Shown here one piece after another: positions 13,911 to 21,298 of a DNA stretch of 40,087 nt (its first letter is position 1; each line of letters begins with the position of its first letter). The stretch covers positions 1 to 40,087 of the forward strand of contig CANRHN010000012.1 in NCBI GenBank assembly GCA_947630425.1. Reading direction: 5' to 3'. The DNA is from an uncultured Clostridia bacterium (GTDB taxonomy: Bacteria > Bacillota > Clostridia > Christensenellales > CAG-314). The position numbers and the translations under genes were made by a program. The notes under the pieces were generated by a model. It worked only from the letters and a program-made list of their open reading frames with translations, was not told the origin of the DNA and made no database searches.

Positions 13911-14825
13911 TTACGCCTCCTCGATATTTTTGCCCGTCACGCGCAAAAACACGCTGTCCATGTTGCCCTTCAAAACTTCGTAGTCGTCAAACAGCTCGGG
14001 ACGAGCGGTAATGAGCTGCGTTGCGACTGCGGTGTTTTTTACCTCGATGTCAACAAAATCCCGTTCGCGCTTTACCGAATAGCCCTCGGCGCACAACTGT
14101 TGTGCCTCGTCAAGATGAGAATAGACCCTAACCGTGTCGGTGGCGAACTTGGTTTTCAATTCGTGAGGAGTGCCTTCCGCTACCTTCTTGCCCGCGTCCA
14201 ATATCACAACGTAGTCGGCAATTGCCGCCTCTTCCATATAGTGAGTGGTCAAAAACACCGTCATTTTGCGCTTTTGCCGCAACTCGTCTATCACGCGCCA
14301 CACCGTTTGCCGCGTTTGCGGATCTAACCCCGTTGTCGGTTCGTCCAAAATGAGCAGTTCGGGGTTGTGAATGAGCGCACGCGCAATATCGACTCGCCGA
14401 CGTTGCCCTCCAGACAGCTTTACAAGCGGACGTTGAAGCAGTTCCTTGAGACCAAGCATTCCGTCCAACTCATCGAGACGACGCCTGAAATCCTCTCCGA
14501 AAATACCGTAGAGCGCGGCTCGGCTTTTGAGATTGTCCTTTACGCTCAGGCGTTTGTCTAACGCCGAAGCCTGAAAAACAATGCCCAACTTACAACGTAT
14601 ACTCTCGGCATGTTTGTCGATATCCTCGCCGCACACCGTCACCGTGCCGCTGTCTTTGGGTAAAATGCCGCTCAAAATGTTGATTGTCGTGGACTTGCCC
14701 GCGCCGTTTACGCCGAGAAAAGCAAACAGCTCCCCCTTTTGAACGCAAAAGCTCAATCCATCCACCGCTTTCACTTCCTTGAAGGACTTGTGCAACTCGG
14801 TTATGTCAATGACCTTTTCATTCAT
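13911..14825 (-). CDS. ABC exporter ATP-binding protein (DrrA-like)
   Basis: A 304-aa ATPase with Walker A GVNGAGKST, Q-loop VFQASALDKRLSVKDNL, signature LSGGQRRRVDIARAL, Walker B LLILDEPTTGLDPQTR, and H-loop TTHYMEEA, all intact. The C-terminal ~80 aa (TVRVYSHLDEAQQL to the end) is the accessory domain common in DrrA/ABC-2 ATPases. The ATG at 14825 is used: GGAGGTGA precedes it and it overlaps the TetR stop by 8 bases, which couples the two genes. It provides energy for the neighbouring permease. Confidence 0.93.
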   Translation of the reverse strand: MNEKVIDITELHKSFKEVKAVDGLSFCVQKGELFAFLGVNGAGKSTTINILSGILPKDSGTVTVCGEDIDKHAESIRCKLGIVFQASALDKRLSVKDNLKSRAALYGIFGEDFRRRLDELDGMLGLKELLQRPLVKLSGGQRRRVDIARALIHNPELLILDEPTTGLDPQTRQTVWRVIDELRQKRKMTVFLTTHYMEEAAIADYVVILDAGKKVAEGTPHELKTKFATDTVRVYSHLDEAQQLCAEGYSVKRERDFVDIEVKNTAVATQLITARPELFDDYEVLKGNMDSVFLRVTGKNIEEA

Positions 14826-15387
14826 GTCGCTCACCTCCGATTTTTTCTTTTACCGCAAAAAATTCTTCCGTAAGCAATTCGCTCACAGCTTCCCAATCCC
14901 AATCGAGAAAGCCCGTGGCATACATTGCCGCAATGCCGTGTACCCACACCCACATGTGAGTGTGTATACGTCCCGACGCTGATTTGTCGAAACCGTACTT
15001 TTCTACACGTTGGGCTTCACGCCGAAATTCATACGCCTGTTCCCATTTGTCGTTTTCTCCCGCGCGGTTGCGCATAAACAAATACTTGAAAAAATTGGGT
15101 TGTTCCTTGGCAAAACGAATGTACCCCATGCCGCTCGCCTTGTACTCGGGGTATTTGCCGCTTTTTATTTCCTCTGCAATGTAAGCGTTGTAACGGTTTT
15201 GTATTTCCCCTTCCACCGCGTCCTTCAGTTGTTGCAAATTTTCAAAACAAAGATATATCGGCTGGGTGGAGCAACCGCACCTTGCCGCAACGGAACGAGC
15301 GTTGAGAGCTTCCATACCCTGCTCCGAAACGATAGCCATCGCCGCCTGCACTATTTGCTCCCTTGTGATTTGTCTTTTTGCGGACAT
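14818..15387 (-). CDS. TetR/AcrR-family repressor of the ABC exporter
   Basis: A 189-aa protein with an N-terminal TetR HTH (ITREQIVQAAMAIVSEQGMEALNARSVAARCGCSTQPIYLCFENLQQLKDAV) and an all-helical ligand-binding C-terminal domain (FAKEQPNFFKYLFM, HMWVWVHGIAAMYATG). The start has AAGGAGGCGTT upstream. It is the first gene of a three-gene operon with the ABC-2 ATPase and permease, and its promoter overlaps a double palindrome (15407-15438), so autorepression and induction by the exporter's substrate are the expected mode. The inducer is unknown. Confidence 0.93.
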   Translation of the reverse strand: MSAKRQITREQIVQAAMAIVSEQGMEALNARSVAARCGCSTQPIYLCFENLQQLKDAVEGEIQNRYNAYIAEEIKSGKYPEYKASGMGYIRFAKEQPNFFKYLFMRNRAGENDKWEQAYEFRREAQRVEKYGFDKSASGRIHTHMWVWVHGIAAMYATGFLDWDWEAVSELLTEEFFAVKEKIGGERHE

Positions 15388-15406
15388 AACGCCTCCTTAA
15401 AAGAAA

Positions 15407-15438
15407 AATAACAATCGTTATTGATAACAATTGTTATT
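15407..15438. promoter_or_regulatory. TetR operator: two adjacent palindromes
   Basis: AATAAC-AATC-GTTATT (15407-15422) is followed one base later by the perfect palindrome ATAACAATTGTTAT (15424-15437). Both have the ATAAC/GTTAT half-site. The pair overlaps the -10 and likely transcription start of the tetR operon. Confidence 0.8.
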
Positions 15439-15464
15439 TTATCCATTTTTTAGAATTTTGTCAA
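15436..15464 (-). promoter_or_regulatory. Promoter of the tetR-ABC exporter operon
   Basis: Minus strand TTGACA (15459-15464), 17 bp, TAAAAT (15436-15441), with the operator just downstream of the -10. Confidence 0.85.
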
Positions 15465-15512
15465 TAGTTTGAACAAAAAAAATTTACAATCCACCACCAA
15501 GAAATCAGACAA

Positions 15513-16247
15513 TCAGTGCGAAAGAATTTTGCGCACCAACGCTTCGTTGCAGGAAAGCAAATCGACCAAAATGAACATGTCTACGCTGCCGAACACTTTG
15601 TCTACAAACGGCTGAGAACCAACTTTTGCGCCCAACATCAGGTACGCCTTGAACAGCGGCGGCAACTTGGCAAAGACGGCTTTGGGGTCGTATTGGTTCG
15701 GCGCAAGCAACGTCATGTCCCCCAACGGGTCGCGCGAGACGATACGTAGCGACGGATCTGCCGAATGATTGTGTACAAGAAAAGATATCTCCTCGGCGTA
15801 TTTGTCGCGATCCACTCCGAAAAAGCTTGCGTCCCCCACCATGTAACGCACGCCGTTTTTTTGCATGTAGTCCAAAATGAACTTCCACAGCTGCATAAGC
15901 ACCATGCCGTTGCGGTACTCTTTTTTTATGACGGCGCGGCTGAACTCGCAGATCTTTTCTCTGCGGGCTTTGAGCGCGTCCAAGTTGTATTCTTCTTCGC
16001 ACACAAACGTGCGCCCATTTTCAAGATCCGCGCTTTCTATCATGCGGTAGTAACCAACGATCTGCCCCGTTTGCAGGTCCTTTACGGCAATATGCTTGGC
16101 GTAGATGTCGTACTCGTTTCGATCCAGCCCAAGGCTGTTTACCGCGTCGGGACGGTACTCCAATATCATGTCATTGTAGCGCAGCTTGTAAATTTGCTGC
16201 AAGTCATCTTCGTCGGTGACAAATCCCACCCAAAATTTTTGCGTCAA
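15513..16247 (-). CDS. GNAT-fold acyltransferase of the OlsB / hemolysin type (PF13444-like)
   Basis: The protein has about 244 aa with this start (277 from the track start). Family marks: FVTDEDDLQQIYKLRYNDMILEY near the start, DEYDIYAKHIAVKDLQTGQIVGYYRMI-type strand pair, EFSRAVIKKEYRNGMVLMQLWKFI and NGVRYMVGDASF. OlsB enzymes transfer a 3-hydroxyacyl chain from ACP to ornithine in ornithine-lipid synthesis; other members are called hemolysins or make autoinducer-like molecules. No OlsA/PlsC partner is adjacent. The start is uncertain: AGGAG lies 10 bases before the TTG at 16247, where homology begins; the TTG at 16346 is the longest option. A PlsC-like second domain, present in fused OlsF, is missing. 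Confidence 0.7.
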   Translation of the reverse strand: MTQKFWVGFVTDEDDLQQIYKLRYNDMILEYRPDAVNSLGLDRNEYDIYAKHIAVKDLQTGQIVGYYRMIESADLENGRTFVCEEEYNLDALKARREKICEFSRAVIKKEYRNGMVLMQLWKFILDYMQKNGVRYMVGDASFFGVDRDKYAEEISFLVHNHSADPSLRIVSRDPLGDMTLLAPNQYDPKAVFAKLPPLFKAYLMLGAKVGSQPFVDKVFGSVDMFILVDLLSCNEALVRKILSH

Positions 16248-16428
16248 GATGTTTTTTCTCCTGTGTTTACGTAAAACCAAATTGCCTCTAAATGATACCA
16301 CCTTACAAATCAAGTCGCAAGCGTTTTGCAAAAAAATATTCAACAAATGTTAAACTTTTTGAAGGGCTTCTTCTCGAAAAACACGTATACATTTCAAAAT
16401 GTTACGCCGAAAAAAGCAATTATTGTGA

Positions 16429-16457
16429 TTGACGGAGACAAATCAAAGTAGTATACT
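16429..16457 (+). promoter_or_regulatory. Promoter of the AmaP-like gene
   Basis: TTGACG (16429-16434), 17 bp, TATACT (16452-16457), 42 bp before the start codon. Confidence 0.85.
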
Positions 16458-16498
16458 AAGGTAGAAATTTATATGCCGCAGGGCAAAAAGAGGTCGTT

Positions 16499-17197
16499 AT
16501 GAAAAGAATTGCCGAAAAGGTTGCGCTTGTCGCGCTTGTTTGCATTGCATTTGTGTTTGTGATAGTTGCAGTGCTTTACTCCACAAACGTCATTCCCCAA
16601 AAAGATACAGCCGACAACGCCGTTGCGATAGTCGTACTGTCCGTGTTGGGGGCTATATATTTGGGATTGTCGGCATATCTGCTGATAATCAACTTTTCCG
16701 AGGGCGTAAACGTCAAACGCATACTGCTGTTTCACGACTCCGACAGCGCAACTCGCGCGGGCAGCAAGGTTGTAAACAGCATTGTCAAGGGCTGCGCAAA
16801 GGAGTTTCCGCAGCTGAAGGTGAAGCGCACCGTGTTAAGGCTCGACGACAAAATGGGCTTGACGGCTACCGTTTCGCTGGAAGCGTTGATAGCGGACGAC
16901 ATTGCAAGCTACGTGCCCAAATTCAAGACGCTGCTTTTACAAAGTTTTTCCGACGCGCTGGGACTGAAGCTTAACGCCGTCAACTTCGATGTGGTAAAGC
17001 TGACCAAAAAGTACACTCCCACCGACACCGAAGTGGTAACTGCGGAACAAGCGCCACAGGCGGCTGCGGAGAAAACGCCGCAACCCGAGCAAACGCCGAC
17101 GCCCGCCGTCGAGGAGGTCGCCGCAACGGAAGAAACCGCTTCGGAACACAAGCAGGAGGACATAGCCGCCGGCGAAAACGTCGAAGTCGAAGCGTAA
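16499..17197 (+). CDS. AmaP-like alkaline-shock membrane anchor protein
   Basis: A 232-aa protein with two N-terminal membrane helices (residues about 7-29 and 41-65), a soluble Asp23-like domain (GSKVVNSIVKGCAKEFPQLKVKRTVLRL, TATVSLEALIADDIASYVPKFKTLLLQSFSDALGLKLNAVNFDVVKL) and a disordered Pro/Glu/Ala-rich tail. This layout matches AmaP, which anchors Asp23/Gls24 envelope-stress proteins at the membrane. No asp23 gene is next to it here. The start has AGAGGT upstream; the gene has its own promoter and a terminator and is thus monocistronic. The low-complexity tail is longer than in typical AmaP. Role in envelope stress is inferred from the family. Confidence 0.75.
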   Translation: MKRIAEKVALVALVCIAFVFVIVAVLYSTNVIPQKDTADNAVAIVVLSVLGAIYLGLSAYLLIINFSEGVNVKRILLFHDSDSATRAGSKVVNSIVKGCAKEFPQLKVKRTVLRLDDKMGLTATVSLEALIADDIASYVPKFKTLLLQSFSDALGLKLNAVNFDVVKLTKKYTPTDTEVVTAEQAPQAAAEKTPQPEQTPTPAVEEVAATEETASEHKQEDIAAGENVEVEA

Positions 17198-17203
17198 AAA
17201 ACC

Positions 17204-17244
17204 TAAAAAAAATCGGAACGGTAAAATGCCGTTCCTTTTTTTTG
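17204..17244. terminator. Bidirectional terminator
   Basis: GGAACGG-TAAAATG-CCGTTCC (17215-17235) with T8 on the plus side and a T8-like run on the minus side. It serves the AmaP-like gene and the convergent ABC exporter operon. Confidence 0.92.
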
Positions 17245-17250
17245 TACTTG

Positions 17251-18042
17251 TCAGCTGCCCGTAGATTCGTATTTGCGCTCCAAAATGTGCCACACACACA
17301 ACGACAACGCAAACAGCGCGCAGGACACAGCCACTATCACTGCGGCGATGACGTAGGGCGAATAGGTGGCAAACAAGGTCACCTCCACGGGGTAGCTGAT
17401 GATGAGCGCAAAGGGAAACACAAACGTCAGCAAGCCGCGAATGATCGTCGGGTAGATTTTAAGCGGGTAGCGCGTGTAGGAAATAAAGTTGTAGTTGATT
17501 TGCAGCAGCTGTCCGCTACGCTTGAATTTGAACGCAAGCGCAGCAAAGATGATTTTGAAAGATGTTATCATCAACGCGCCGAAAAGCGTTGCCATAATGA
17601 GCAAAAACACCGCTCCGAAGCTCCAGCTGACGGAAAGCATGCTTCCGCACACCGACAACATCACCACTCCCACGGCAAGCTCGCCCAAGCCCTCCAATTG
17701 GAAGGTTTCCGCAATTACCAAAAACAGCACGGGCACGGGCTTTGTAAACATTCTGTCCATTTCGCCAGATTGCACCTTGAAAAACGCCACGCTCCACAGG
17801 TCGTCGGTAAAAATGTGGTCGAGGGCAACGGGCAACATGGAAAAACCGTACAAAAAGCCCATTTCCACCATCGTCCAACCGTTAAGGCTCGGTATGCTTT
17901 CCATTATCATCCAAATGGAAAGTATGCTTGCAACGTTGGTGACAAAAAAGTTGAATATGGAAATGAACGTGTCTCGTTTGTACTCCAACCGCGTGATTAT
18001 GGAACGCTTTATACAAGTGAAGTAGAGCTTTATATATCTCAC
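17251..18042 (-). CDS. ABC-2 exporter permease, COG3694 type
   Basis: A 263-aa protein with six predicted membrane helices, of the PF06182-like ABC-2 family. The beginning YIKLYFTCIKRSIITRLEYKRDTFISIFNFFVTN and the central FFKVQSGEMDRMFTKPVPVLFLVIAE (the Gly-Glu-Asp-x-x-Lys-Pro turn) are typical of the two-permease exporter systems with a COG4586 ATPase. It is the third gene of the operon, starting 2 bases after the preceding permease stop. It forms a heterodimer with that permease, by analogy. The cargo is unknown. It ends just before a bidirectional terminator. Confidence 0.87.
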   Translation of the reverse strand: MRYIKLYFTCIKRSIITRLEYKRDTFISIFNFFVTNVASILSIWMIMESIPSLNGWTMVEMGFLYGFSMLPVALDHIFTDDLWSVAFFKVQSGEMDRMFTKPVPVLFLVIAETFQLEGLGELAVGVVMLSVCGSMLSVSWSFGAVFLLIMATLFGALMITSFKIIFAALAFKFKRSGQLLQINYNFISYTRYPLKIYPTIIRGLLTFVFPFALIISYPVEVTLFATYSPYVIAAVIVAVSCALFALSLCVWHILERKYESTGS

Positions 18043-18044
18043 GT

Positions 18045-18869
18045 CTAACCTCCCTGTACGGTAACCTTTTTACTCGCCACGCGGAACACAAGCCAACCGA
18101 CGCCCTCCAACACAACGAGCCACCCCAGCGACAACGCAAGGCTTAAAAGGGCGTTTGCCCAATCCATTTTCAACATCAATATCAGCACGGGATTTTGACT
18201 GATACCCGCAAAAGGCGAGTAATTGAGCAGCTGCTTGAACACGCCCGGAAAAAAGCTTAGCGGAATAAGCGAACCGGACAGAAAATTGACGATGACTTGC
18301 TTCATCGAGTTCATTCCCCAACCTGCCGTTGTGTAAAAGCACAGCACGCCGCAGATGTAGTCCAAGCAGTCGTACAGCATGGTAGCAAGCAGCTGTGCCG
18401 CAAAAAACAGTACCAAATGCAGCGGCACTAACCACCAAGCGGCAATGACAATATAGCCCAGCGCGGCAAAAACAATGTACAAAACGGCAAGCAGCGGCAA
18501 GCCCAACAGCACCATGTTCATGCACATCGCGCCCAAATTGGAAAAAACAAATCTCACGCGATAGCTTATCGGTTTGACAAAGGACATTGCAATTGTGCCC
18601 TTGGTGATGTCCTGCACCACGCTGTACATTGTGTTCCCCGGGAAGGACACAAAGTTGAACACGTTTATAAACGCCGCGTACACCAACATTTCCCGCAGGG
18701 TGAACCCGTTTATCACCGCCTGCTCAGAATTGGAGTAGACGCCAATCCACAAAAAGAACACGCACAAAATCTGCAATGCGCTGACAATCAGCCATCCGAA
18801 AATGTTAAAGCGATATGCGACCGTTTCCATTGCTCCCGCGCGGAAAAACGGCTTGTAACGTCTCAACAT
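18045..18869 (-). CDS. ABC-2 exporter permease, COG4587 type
   Basis: A 274-aa membrane protein with six helices, paralogous to the next gene. It has the family segments RAGAMETVAYRFNIFGWLIVSALQILCVFFLW and VVQDITKGTIAMSFVKPISYRVRFVFSNLG (the Gly-x-x-x-Lys-Pro turn). It overlaps the ATPase stop by one base and sits between the ATPase and the other permease, so translation is coupled and a heterodimeric channel is expected. The substrate is not evident from the sequence. Confidence 0.87.
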   Translation of the reverse strand: MLRRYKPFFRAGAMETVAYRFNIFGWLIVSALQILCVFFLWIGVYSNSEQAVINGFTLREMLVYAAFINVFNFVSFPGNTMYSVVQDITKGTIAMSFVKPISYRVRFVFSNLGAMCMNMVLLGLPLLAVLYIVFAALGYIVIAAWWLVPLHLVLFFAAQLLATMLYDCLDYICGVLCFYTTAGWGMNSMKQVIVNFLSGSLIPLSFFPGVFKQLLNYSPFAGISQNPVLILMLKMDWANALLSLALSLGWLVVLEGVGWLVFRVASKKVTVQGG

Positions 18870-19858
18870 CAGCCTGCCTCCTGTTCTTCGAGGATTTGTC
18901 GCACCACGTCCTCTACGGTTATCTCCGCCACCTTGAGGTCGGAGGTTTTGAGCGTGTGGAAGCAGTAGTCCACCACATGTTCCAAAGCCACCTCGTCGGC
19001 GTTGAATTTGACAAGCAGTCCGTCGCCGTCCCTTTCGTAGGTCACTTTGCCGTCAAAGGTGTTGAGCAAATCGGCGTCAAAGCTCGCTTGGGGGTTGACG
19101 GTAAGCGTGCGCAGATCGCCGAAGCGATGCTTGATGTCGGCAAGAGGACCGTCGTAAATTATGCCGCCCTTTTCTATGATTATTATGCGCGAGCATAAGT
19201 CCTCGATGTCCTGCATGTCGTGAGTTGTCAAAATCACCGTGGTGTTGTACTTGGCGTTCATCGTCTTGATGGCTTCGCGTATGTGTTGCTTTACCAACAC
19301 GTCCAAACCTATCGTCGGCTCGTCGAGAAAAAGTATTTGCGGATTGTGCAGCCACGCCGCGGCAAGGTCGGCGCGCATACGCTGTCCGAGAGAAAGCGTC
19401 CGCACCGCCTGATTGAGAAACTCCCTGATACCCAACGTCTCGCACAAAAAATCCATGCGTTCACGGTAGTCCGCGTCGTCGATACGGTAAATCTCTTTCA
19501 GCACCTTAAAGCTTTCTATCAGCGGAATATCCCACCACAGCTGCGTTTTTTGCCCAAACACGACGCCAATTTTAGACGCCACCTTTCGGCGCGCCTTGTA
19601 AGGCTCTATGCCGTCCACAAGCACCTTGCCCTCGGTGGGAGTAAGTATGCCGCACATCATTTTGATGGTTGTGGATTTGCCCGCGCCGTTGCTGCCTATG
19701 TAGCCGACGATCTCGCCGTCGCCTATTTCCGCATTGATGTGATCCACCGCCACTATCTCCTCGTACTTTGCGGAAAACAGCGTTTTGAGCATTCCGAGAA
19801 CGCCCTCCTTGCGAATGGGCTTTTTGAAAATTTTGGTGAGATTTTGCAGTTGGATCAT
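18869..19858 (-). CDS. ABC exporter ATP-binding protein, COG4586 type
   Basis: A 329-aa ATPase with the long N-terminal lead typical of COG4586 (IFKKPIRKEGVLGMLKTLFSAKYEEIVAVDHINAEI). Walker A GSNGAGKST, Q-loop VFGQKTQLWWDIPLIESFKVL, signature LSLGQRMRADLAAAWL, Walker B ILFLDEPTIGLD, and H-loop TTHDMQD are present. The LSLGQ variant and QLWWD segment are diagnostic of this subfamily. The ATG at 19858 follows GGGAGG; the track's 19936 start has no such site. Its own promoter is at 19920-19949. A second, poly-G promoter further upstream (20225-20252) also points at this gene, through the XRE gene on the opposite strand. Confidence 0.92.
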   Translation of the reverse strand: MIQLQNLTKIFKKPIRKEGVLGMLKTLFSAKYEEIVAVDHINAEIGDGEIVGYIGSNGAGKSTTIKMMCGILTPTEGKVLVDGIEPYKARRKVASKIGVVFGQKTQLWWDIPLIESFKVLKEIYRIDDADYRERMDFLCETLGIREFLNQAVRTLSLGQRMRADLAAAWLHNPQILFLDEPTIGLDVLVKQHIREAIKTMNAKYNTTVILTTHDMQDIEDLCSRIIIIEKGGIIYDGPLADIKHRFGDLRTLTVNPQASFDADLLNTFDGKVTYERDGDGLLVKFNADEVALEHVVDYCFHTLKTSDLKVAEITVEDVVRQILEEQEAG

Positions 19859-19919
19859 AAAAAACCTCCCTGTGCCGTTGCCTTGCACAAACCGCATTGT
19901 TTTAGAACATTTGTTTATA

Positions 19920-19949
19920 ATTTTACTCTTTGCCAACTGTTGCTGTCAA
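19920..19949 (-). promoter_or_regulatory. Proximal promoter of the COG4586-type exporter operon
   Basis: Minus strand TTGACA (19944-19949), 18 bp, TAAAAT (19920-19925), about 60 bp upstream of the ATPase start. Confidence 0.78.
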
Positions 19950-20015
19950 GTAAAAAATATGTTTTGCAAATATATTCCCGCAAATTGCGCACGCTAATTG
20001 CAAAAGGAGAAAAAT

Positions 20016-20225
20016 ATGACCATAGCACAACAGGTGGGCGAAAACCTCAGAAGCGCACGCAAGGCAAAGGGAATGACTCAACAAAAGGTTGCGGAAGCAA
20101 TGAACAAATATCAATCGGATTACAGCGACTACGAGCGCGGACTGATACAGCTTGACTACGACAAAATACTGTTTTTGTGCAATTTGTTCGACATAACCCC
20201 CAACGAATTGTTTTATATGGGCTAA
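20016..20225 (+). CDS. Small XRE-family regulator, paralogue 1
   Basis: A 69-aa single-domain Cro/CI-type HTH: VGENLRSARKAKGMTQQKVAEAMNKYQSDYSDYERGLIQLDYDKILFLCNLFDITPNELF. The ATG at 20016 follows AAGGAGAAAAAT; the track's TTG at 19998 is not used. The protein is about 70% identical by eye to the regulator at 21299, with nearly the same recognition helix (NKYQSDYSDYERG), so the two may bind similar sites. It is divergent from the ABC exporter operon and convergent with a poly-G promoter whose -10 touches its stop codon, so an antisense transcript across the gene is expected. Confidence 0.92.
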   Translation: MTIAQQVGENLRSARKAKGMTQQKVAEAMNKYQSDYSDYERGLIQLDYDKILFLCNLFDITPNELFYMG

Positions 20226-20252
20226 TTATACGCCTACCCCCCCCCCTGTCAA
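20225..20252 (-). promoter_or_regulatory. Candidate phase-variable promoter with G10 tract in the spacer
   Basis: Minus strand TTGACA (20247-20252), a 16-bp spacer made of G10 plus TAGGCG, then TATAAT (20225-20230). Both hexamers are perfect. It follows a terminator (20264-20312), so it starts a new transcript. That transcript would run antisense to the XRE gene and on into the ABC exporter operon. Changes in tract length would alter the spacer. Confidence 0.72.
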
Positions 20253-20263
20253 GTTTTTAACAC

Positions 20264-20312
20264 AAAAAAATGACTCCGAAGAGCCAAATTTTCTTGTCGC
20301 TCACATTCGGAG
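20264..20312 (-). terminator. Terminator of the DUF1292-like / membrane-protein operon
   Basis: Minus strand stem CTCCGAA / TTCGGAG with a long internal segment, followed by TCATTTTTTT. It lies 35 bases past the 20347 stop codon. Confidence 0.72.
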
Positions 20313-20346
20313 CTGTTTTTGCATACTTACGGACTGTTTTGAGAAG

Positions 20347-20682
20347 TTACTGTTTCAAAATACCCTTAGGCGCAAAACTGTTACGCTTGCCCGACAACAT
20401 GTCGTAGTACATATTGAACACGTTTATCGCAGTGCCTTCCTCCGCCAACTCCATCACATACTCGCCGTTGAGCTTGTACATCACAAACACCAACGCCTCG
20501 TCCGACGCTATATCGGGAATTGGGGTGACAGGGTGCAATATGCAAAAAAGTTTTTTCCCATACGGAAACACAGCCACCTGCTCGAATTCCACCTCGATAT
20601 TGTCGTTGAAGAGGGTGATATTTTCAAAATTGCGCTTGTTCAACAATTTTTTGCGCGTCTCTTTCATTTTGTTTGTTTTCAT
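20347..20682 (-). CDS. DUF1292-like small protein
   Basis: A 111-aa soluble protein. After a basic start (KTNKMKETRKKLLNKRNF) it has ENITLFNDNIEVEFEQVAVFPYGKKLFCILHPVTPIPDIASDEALVFVMYKLNGEYVMELAEEGTAINVFNMYYDMLSGK, which follows the DUF1292 pattern: a short strand with an acidic Asn/Asp turn, then 'F.vl....g.....l.p' and an acidic 'vfvm' strand. DUF1292 proteins are of unknown function, common in Firmicutes. It follows the membrane-protein gene by 8 bases, with GAGGTGAACC before the ATG, and is cotranscribed from the consensus promoter at 21220-21248. Similarity is weak and judged by eye. Confidence 0.6.
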   Translation of the reverse strand: MKTNKMKETRKKLLNKRNFENITLFNDNIEVEFEQVAVFPYGKKLFCILHPVTPIPDIASDEALVFVMYKLNGEYVMELAEEGTAINVFNMYYDMLSGKRNSFAPKGILKQ

Positions 20683-20690
20683 GGTTCACC

Positions 20691-21188
20691 TCAGATTTTC
20701 AGTTTCAAAATTTTACCGGCGATGCGCGACAAAATGTTTTCCAATATTATCAACACCAGCCAAGCGCCGAGTATACCCAACACCACGCCGACGATGTTCG
20801 CCCATTTTTCATCACCAAACAACATTCCGCCCACCAACGGTCCTATGGGTGGTATCAACACGAGAAAGGTGAAGGGTAACACAAATCCGACCAAGCTTCT
20901 GATAAAGAAAAACAGGTTGTAAAAGAACTCCAACAGCCCCATAGAACCTATATTCTCAAAGTCCTCGTCATACCGCACAAAACTGAGATGTATACGTATT
21001 TTTTTGCTTTTGGTCGTGTGTGGGTTGATGTTGACATTTCCGTTTTCACTGACGTACCCGTTATACGTCGTTCTGGTGCGCGTCTCCGTTTGCTGCACCG
21101 CGTCGTCAAGTTGCCAACCGAACCGACCCATGTTCCGCGCTATTCGTTGCCAACCCATCTGCCTCACCCACAGCGATTTTGTTTGCAT
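20691..21188 (-). CDS. Hypothetical protein with two membrane helices
   Basis: A 166-aa protein I do not recognise. The first half is polar and basic (WVRQMGWQRIARNMGRFGWQLDDAVQQTETRTRTTYNGYV...NPHTTKSKKIRIHLSFVRYDEDFENI). The second half holds two long hydrophobic segments (FFIRSLVGFVLPFTFLVLIPPIGPLVGGMLF and IVGVVLGILGAWLVLIILENILSRI). The ATG at 21188 follows GGGAGGAGA, whereas the track's 21299 start would overlap the promoter. It heads a two-gene operon with the DUF1292-like gene, behind a perfect consensus promoter with a palindrome, and is divergent from a small XRE regulator that is its likely controller. Confidence 0.8.
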   Translation of the reverse strand: MQTKSLWVRQMGWQRIARNMGRFGWQLDDAVQQTETRTRTTYNGYVSENGNVNINPHTTKSKKIRIHLSFVRYDEDFENIGSMGLLEFFYNLFFFIRSLVGFVLPFTFLVLIPPIGPLVGGMLFGDEKWANIVGVVLGILGAWLVLIILENILSRIAGKILKLKI

Positions 21189-21219
21189 AGTGGTCTCCTC
21201 CCTTTCTTTTTTTGACATA

Positions 21220-21248
21220 ATTATATAGGAATTTTTCCTATATGTCAA
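21220..21248 (-). promoter_or_regulatory. Perfect consensus promoter with a 9-bp palindrome in its spacer
   Basis: Minus strand TTGACA (21243-21248), 17 bp, TATAAT (21220-21225). The spacer is almost filled by ATATAGGAA-TTT-TTCCTATAT (21223-21243). A repressor bound here would block polymerase fully; the divergent XRE protein at 21299 is the obvious candidate. Confidence 0.87.
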
Positions 21249-21298
21249 TATAAAAATACGAAAAAATACTATATTTCTCTTGAAAAAGGGAGCTGACA

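Noticed and set aside
16400-16420. Promoter for the OlsB-like gene in the divergent spacer
   Set aside because: Only weak hexamers (TTCGGC, TATACG) with poor spacing could be found.
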